A stretch of 64,000 nt of DNA from Pleurotus djamor (Eukaryota > Basidiomycota > Agaricomycetes > Agaricales > Pleurotaceae): contig JAPEVF010000092.1 of the NCBI GenBank assembly GCA_029747585.1, positions 51,583 through 115,582 on the forward strand. Direction: 5' to 3'. Position 1 is the first letter of the stretch; every line of letters starts with the position of its first letter. The notes beneath the pieces were generated by a model. That model was not told the origin of the DNA. It saw nothing but the letters and a program-made list of their open reading frames with translations, and searched no databases. Of this stretch, positions 58,840-64,000 are shown one piece after another. Position numbers and translations under genes: made by a program.

Positions 58840-60055
58840 GGCGTCCACTTTCAATCTCCCACTTGGGATTTGAGTGAGAAAGTGTGATTTGGAAAGCATA
58901 ATGGTGCGTTGCATAGGGCATAATTACATAGTGAGAGAACAGCATAATGTTTCGTGGGAGAGGAAAGGAAAGGCGGTATGATGGGGTATCCGAGCGTAAG
59001 AGGCGATGTCATTGTCCAGCAACGAGATGATCCTTCTAACGAGCGTGGCGTGCAGTGGAAACCTTGAAGCGAGCCTGGGCGAGAGTGGTGGTGGAGGAGC
59101 CTTGCGCTGGCCAGCCCCAAGTCCCTCTCACCAGAGCACCCTCCCCCTTTTTGTGACTGCTTGACGTCCGACCTGCGAGTTGCAGTGGTCATACTAGTGT
59201 CTAAGTTCCAAGTCAGCTTCAGATGACGAAGGAGGGGGAAAACAGGAACTCACTGTTGAAAATGTGCTCGTAACTTTTCAAAACGACGAAACCAATGACG
59301 AAGCCAAGACCGAACCGTGGATGGCGACCAAATGCGATGAAACCAGCCCTCGATAGATTCACCCGACAATCGCAGCTTCTTTAGACCTTCGCCCACTGGG
59401 AGCAAGGTGATGCACAGCGCAAGAAGCCAAGAGTGCTGCGAAAGGACCGAGTCAGCACGACTGCGACAGTATAGGAGAGATTGAATCCTTACCTGTGCGA
59501 CCTTCAAGCACGTCTTCGCATGAGACCGAATCCAAAACCTTGCAGCCGAATGCAATAAACCCAGCCCTCGATGAGTCTACCCGACGACCACAGCTTCTCT
59601 AGACCTTCACTCCTAGGAGCAAGGCGAAGTACAGCACAAGAAGCGATGAGTGCTGGAGAAAGAAATTCGATACAATGCACTACGAAAGAAAAGAAGGAAA
59701 CTCACCTGTACAACCTCTTAGAATGCCTTGGGACGGCGGAAACTCTAAGCCCACAGGACGAGCCGAAGGTCGCCGTGTGACGGGGGTGCACAAGAAGGCG
59801 AGAATATCATCTCGAGTCGAAGACCAAGTACTTATAGGGAAACAGGGGCCCCCAAATCAAAGAAAGGAGGCGGAACGGATGACGGGGGATGCTTGTCACC
59901 GTCAAGTGTCATCGTTTGTATGGCATAAGCATGTTCGATTTGGGAAGTCGAACCAGCCAACTGACAGTGATCTCGATTCTCAAGGGGTTTATACTTATAC
60001 TTCACATATGAGAGGGCAATGTGACAATGCGCATGCAAAATACAGTACAATGGTG
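58840..60055 (-). repeat. Dispersed repeat, copy R2 (minus strand)
   Basis: This is the reverse-complement copy of the element in R1 and R3. On the minus strand it runs from the cacattgccctctcatatgtg leader near 60030 through ccctataagtacttgg (TATA-like) and the three intron-like gt..ag segments to the attatgc-rich tail near 58900. Its second exon-like block contains an open frame (59555-59250 minus, with KKLRLSGESIEGWFHRI), but the first block has a stop in the same phase because of a one-base length difference, so coding is not supported. Confidence 0.75.
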
Positions 60056-60095
60056 TAAGCGAGTAGAAGAAAAAATGTAAGAGGCCAGACTTGCG

Positions 60096-61524
60096 CTAGT
60101 TATTGTCATCTTTGAAAAGGTAAGCCAGCATCTCGATATCATGGGTCCTGTCGATCTTGGCACCCGAAACAGCAGCTTCAGGACGAATGATATCCTCGTT
60201 CATATGATGTGGGTAAATTACTGTGCCTTCAGGACCACCCCACTCCCAATCCACTAGCTTCAACGAAGAAAAGTCTTTGGTGTCTTCGTTCATGCATTTG
60301 TGCACGAGGATATTGGCAGTCCGAACATCGCCATGAACGTAGCCGTGGGCATGCAATGTCTCCAGCCGAGTCTTGATTTCACTTTGAACCATTTTGCGTT
60401 GGACGTGATTCAGAGTCCCTTTGATATTCCAGAGAGCCATGTAGTCAGAGAGATCTTCCATAACCACCATGTACCAGTCCCCATGACGTTCGCAAGAAAG
60501 TATTTTCGGGGAAATGCCAGCTTCAGCGGCAGATCGGTGTGCGTCTTCCGAGTAACGAAGAGAAAACTTGACGCATATTGGGTCCTTCGTGTCATCGCGT
60601 GTAGCATAGAATATTTTCTTTCCCCTTTCCTGGCGCTGGTAGGTGAATGGGATGGCCTTGCCGTTGCTCTTGAAGGTATTCGGATAGGGATATTGGACTT
60701 GACGCGTGACGTTTTATGTCTACCAGGAGGGCCGGATATCGCTCTTGTAATGACGCGGCGGCCTTTCGAAGAGCACCAATGACACGAGCACCTACTTTAA
60801 TTGCTTCGATGTTTGTATCGTCGACATGTAAGGGTACACAAGTAAGAAACTCGACTTTCGGCGTAGCCTCTGGTCCAGATGCACAACCGACGAGGACAGA
60901 CAGGTAAGATCCTTGATTTGTCTATAGTAAGCATAAGACAAGACAGACACCGTCGTAGCGCTCACCGACTTGACTCAAAATGATGATAGGAAGGTTGCAG
61001 TGGTCCAACTTACTCTTCAAGACACTGAACATCTTCCGCCAATACTCCAGATAGTACCGACCAGCTCGAACACAGGGCTCTACCTGGCTCAAGCCAATTT
61101 CAGGAATCGCATCGGTGATGACAATCATATAGTTGTGCTTCTGGAATGAGATGGAGAGCGCACCGGGCATGGAAAGTTCATCCTTGTGGAATCCAAGAGG
61201 GTAGGAGGGGAGAAATCGCTCAGTAGCCGCGTAAAAGCTCTTGCTGCGATAGGCTTCTTCATAGTAAGCACGTATCATGGACGACCGTAAATTATGGTAA
61301 TCAGCAAAGTCGGCTGCAGATGGTTCGATGTGATGGATGTCGAATCGTAGTTGGCATAAGGTTTGGTCATAGAGCGACGGAGGGACCATGTCGTAAGTGA
61401 GAGAACGACCAGCCAAGACCTTGTTGAGGGGGTCCAACAGCGGCTTGCCTCCAACACTCAAGGATGGGTCCATGGATTCTATGTTAGCAAAGAATTTCCG
61501 CCGTTGGTTCATGATGTTCGTCAT
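60096..61524 (-). CDS. Fungal kinase-like protein with HGD catalytic loop
   Basis: Two exons on the minus strand (61524-60966 and 60911-60096) give about 455 residues. The ATG at 61524-61522 starts MTNIMNQRRKFFANIESMD; an upstream exon is possible. The N-terminal part holds YDQTLCQLRFDIHHIEPSA and later VGSYLSVLVGCASGPEATPK across the splice. The C-terminal part is a kinase-like fold: KIFYATRDDTKDPICVKFS (nucleotide Lys), YMVVMEDLSDYMALW, then TLHAHGYVHGDVRTANILV with HGD instead of HRD, and LKLVDWEWGGPEGTVIYP as the metal-binding segment. Such divergent protein-kinase or phosphotransferase-like genes are expanded in Agaricomycetes, with unknown substrates. Activity is plausible since the key Asp residues remain. 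The promoter carries a dense GGTCA array. Confidence 0.78.
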
Positions 61525-61689
61525 CGGAGACAATGTATCTGCTTCCTCTGCTTCCTCCGTATCCTCTTCTGTGGGATGAAGTCAATTTATTAAGAGTCTC
61601 GCGAGCGAAGCAATACTTGCCATTGCTGACAAGATGGAGCCCGGCTGGTGGTAGCCCAAGGGGATACAGGCCACAGACACGGAAACGAC

Positions 61690-61808
61690 GGTCAACGCTA
61701 GGGAGGTCAGACCAGTGTTGTGCTGACCCAGGGTCACTGACCGAGTCAGTAATGGTCAGGTCAATAGAGTTCTCACTGACCACCGCTGACCCTAGGTCAG
61801 GAAGGTCA
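61690..61808. promoter_or_regulatory. Cluster of GGTCA/TGACC half-sites upstream of the kinase-like gene
   Basis: Within 119 bases there are about eleven GGTCA or TGACC pentamers, at 61690, 61705, 61724, 61732, 61738, 61754, 61759, 61777, 61787, 61795 and 61804, in both orientations and some as near-palindromes. They lie about 170-285 bases before the ATG at 61524. Chance expectation in this length is well under one. This could be a transcription factor binding array or a degenerate short tandem repeat. Confidence 0.6.
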
Positions 61809-61863
61809 GTGGTGTGAACGCGAGATTTTTCAATGTAGAGTAAATAGACGATATGCTATGGTG

Positions 61864-61911
61864 AAGAGGTAGGCATAGTAGGTAGAAAGAGGTAGGCATA
61901 GTAGGTAGAAA
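61864..61911. repeat. Two-copy tandem repeat, 23-base unit
   Basis: Two adjacent, nearly identical units contain gaggtaggcatagtaggtag, just beyond the 3' end of the hypothetical gene that ends at 61932. Confidence 0.85.
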
Positions 61912-61931
61912 TTTAGTATCAAATGATTCGT

Positions 61932-62723
61932 TTAATCATCCAAGCCCTCGAGGATCTGTGGATCAAACTGAAGAGCCTCCATCTCTGCATCAAGGGTCCG
62001 GTCAGCGAAGTCCTTGAACATATTCATGGTCCCTCCCCACGGCGATGTCGTAGTCCATAGATCTTTGTCGAAGACATCCCCAAGCGGGTAGTTGAACGCG
62101 CCGCCTTTTCAAGCTCTTCAAAATATCGTGGATTATAGGCAAGGTCGAGGGGCGGCTTTTATGTAAAGAGGCTTAAGCCAAGCACTGACAACTCGACAAG
62201 GCGCTTCATTACCTTGAACGCATATGGAAACTTGGTGCAAATTAGACCATCACTGTGGAGAGAGGGGAACTCGAGTTTGCGTGTTTGGGCATTGTAGATT
62301 GTGAAGGTCCGGGGGCCACCTTCCTCATTGTCAGCCCGCGCGGCGGTGACGAAGAAAATGGCCTACGTTCGAACGCGATTAGATGCACCTGCGTAGGATC
62401 GCCTACGCCAAGGTCGGAGCGTGCTCCCGACCAAGGTTCTAGTTCTAAGTGATCGTTAAGTTCGCGTTGAAATGTGGATATGTCTTCGCGAGTTAGACGG
62501 GCGGGCAGTGTGAGATCACGACACGGCTATTGCAGATGAGAATCAAGCTGGATTGTGAGGTTCAGAAACTTACGCGATAGATGTCTGCGTCCGGCCACCC
62601 GAGTTGCCGCTGAATCAATGCCTCGAGATCACCGCCTTCGTTGGGAACCTGGAATTGCTTTATTCGAGCAGTGTTGTTGATATTGACGGACCAAATGTTA
62701 ATTGTGACCCAACTGGACGACAT
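61932..62723 (-). CDS. Hypothetical protein (3' structure unresolved)
   Basis: The ATG at 62723-62721 starts MSSSWVTINIWSVNINNTAR, followed by GDLEALIQRQLGWPDADIYR and a gt..ag intron. The second part reads CRDLTLPARLTREDISTFQR, and a further intron of about 45 nt leads to AIFFVTAARADNEEGGPRTF, TIYNAQTRKLEFPSLH and LICTKFPYAF. In this frame a TAA occurs at 62161-62159. A separate open stretch downstream (GGAFNYPLGDVFDKDLWTTT to DPQILEGLDD, stop at 61934-61932) looks like the true C-terminus. No phase-compatible intron joins it, so either the gene ends at 62159 or a one-base lesion lies near 62115. No domain or signal peptide is recognised. Confidence 0.5.
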
Positions 62724-62854
62724 GATGGTGAAGTCTGAAGAGCGAAAGTTCAACGTTCAACGTTCGCGAGCCACAAGGAACAAACAAGGCCAAATCAGTT
62801 TCACAGTTTCCACTTGACCTCGATTCCGTCTTCAGGTTGGTTTATCCTTTCCAT

Positions 62855-63925
62855 AGAACTCACAGCTTTCCTATAATACCTACCATGACACTATACGTGG
62901 CCATCCGCGGACGGTGACAAGAATCCCCCGTCATCCGTTCCGCCTCCTTTCCATGAACAAGTTAGGGGCTCCCTGTCGCCCTATATATTTCCCGACTTCA
63001 CAGTGGTTGTTCTCTTGCCTGCTTGTGCACCCCCATCACGGCGACCCTTGGGTCGTCCCGTGGGCTTAGATTTTCCACCGTCCCAAGGCATTCTAAAAGG
63101 TCGTACGGGTGAGTTTCCTTCTTTTCTTTCGTGGCACATCCTATTGAATTTTTTTTCTCCAGCACTCATGGATTCGTGTGTTGTACTTCGCCTTGCTCCT
63201 AGGAGTGAAGGTCTAGAGAAGCTGTGGCCGTCGGGTGGACTCATCGAGGGCTGGGTCTATTGCATTCGGTCGCTTGGTCAAGGTTTGGATTTCGGTATAA
63301 TACACAGACGTGCTTGAAGGTAGCACAGGTAAGGGTTCAATCTCTCCTATACTGTCGCAGTCGTGCTGACTCGGTCCTTTCGCAGCACTCTTGGCTTCTT
63401 GCGCTGTGCATCACCTTGCTCCCAGTGGGCGAAGGTCTAAAGAAGCTGCGATTGTCGGGTGAATCTATCGAGGGCTGGTTTCATTGCATTCGGTCGCTGT
63501 CTACGGTTCGGTCTTGGCTTCATCTATTTCGTTTTGCAAAGTTATACAACAGTGAGTTCTTGTTTTGATTCTCCTCCGTCATGAAATTCTGACTTGAAAC
63601 TCAGACACTCGGATACCCACTGCAACTCGCAACTCGCAGGTCGGACGTCAAGCAGTCACAAAAAGGGGGAGGGTGCTCTGGTGAGAGGGACTTGGGGCTG
63701 GCCAGCGCAAGGCTCCTCCACCACCACTCTCGTCCAGGCTCGCTTCATGGTTTCCACTGCACCTCCACGCTCACCCAGAAACGGACATTATGTTTTTCTT
63801 TTACTTATGCCATTATGCCCTATGCAACGCACCATTATGCTGTCCGTATATTCTCATCCCGCCATTATGCATATCTCTTCATTCCAATAGTCGCTGAGAG
63901 CATTGATATTCGACGCAAGGATTTG
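62855..63925 (+). repeat. Dispersed repeat, copy R3
   Basis: Third copy of the R1/R2 element, on the plus strand. It keeps ccccgtcatccgttccgcct, the TATA-like ccctatatattt, gtcccaaggcattct, the three gt..ag intron-like segments and both exon-like blocks (about 63164-63328 and 63387-63551). The attatgc-rich tail reaches about 63870, and the end near attgatattcgacgcaa resembles that of R1. The leader upstream of about 62855 differs from R1 and R2, so this copy is 5' shortened. Confidence 0.75.
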
Positions 63926-64000
63926 GTAAAGCAACCACTCACTGCCAACTAGGCATAGGCTGATTCAGATATTAGAGTTCAGCAAAGTGAAGAGTCAGTT
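63926..64000. other. Window end, nothing identified
   Basis: The last 75 bases follow the R3 end; no feature is seen. Confidence 0.4.

Noticed and set aside
59250..59555. Protein gene in repeat R2 (about 100 residues, minus strand)
   Set aside because: The frame covers only the second exon-like block and part of an intron-like segment; the first block is in another phase and has a stop, and R1 and R3 do not keep a common frame.
1..64000. CRISPR arrays, bacterial operons, prophage or plasmid features
   Set aside because: Spliced genes, a nuclear-type tRNA intron and TATA/pyrimidine-tract promoters show eukaryotic DNA; no spaced direct-repeat array is present.

Overview
The window reads as nuclear DNA of a basidiomycete fungus, most likely an Agaricomycete. 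Genes lie on both strands and are broken by many short introns (about 50-65 nt, gt..ag). The content fits: fungal adenylate cyclase, Con-6, GH35 beta-galactosidase, a Zn(II)2Cys6 factor with an Agaricomycete-style linker, fungal-type kinase-like proteins, Crinkler-type (CR) proteins and a nuclear tRNA-Val with an intron. There are no operons. All gene models below were spliced by eye from the sequence, so exon edges are inferences.

Layout. 1-7.4 kb: the 3' end of adenylate cyclase, a Crinkler-type kinase whose header exon is duplicated, and a NIPA-type magnesium transporter. 7.4-11.7 kb: a poorly sequenced, N-rich stretch holding a tandem array of small secreted protein genes that share one C-terminal motif; some copies are decayed and at least one is intact. 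12.2-18.2 kb: a Con-6 protein and a large secreted GH35 beta-galactosidase. 18.8-23.8 kb: a Zn2Cys6 transcription factor and signal peptidase subunit SPC3. 23.8-28.3 kb: no recognisable gene. 28.3-35.6 kb: a second Crinkler-type gene (P-loop NTPase plus putative nuclease), a secreted class-3 lipase/feruloyl esterase-like enzyme, and a serine-rich secreted protein. 36.8-45.6 kb: housekeeping genes (SQS1-like splicing factor, IFI6/27-like membrane protein, mitochondrial malate dehydrogenase, glycerol-3-phosphate acyltransferase). 47.4-58.2 kb: a proline/glycine-rich protein and the complete TEL1/ATM checkpoint kinase. 58.4-64 kb: tRNA-Val(CAC), a kinase-like gene with a dense array of GGTCA half-sites upstream, and a hypothetical gene.

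A dispersed repeat of about 1.1-1.2 kb occurs three times (about 46.0-47.2, 58.8-60.05 on the minus strand, 62.9-63.9 kb). Each copy keeps a TATA-like box, three intron-like gt..ag segments and two tandemly duplicated exon-like blocks, but no frame is conserved across the blocks. It looks like a multi-copy transcribed, spliced element rather than a protein gene.

The genes do not form one pathway. Accessory parts (CR genes, secreted small proteins, secreted hydrolases, kinase-like gene, repeats) alternate with a conserved core block. Several apparent breaks in core genes are one-base errors in homopolymers or stray N characters, so they should not be read as pseudogenes.
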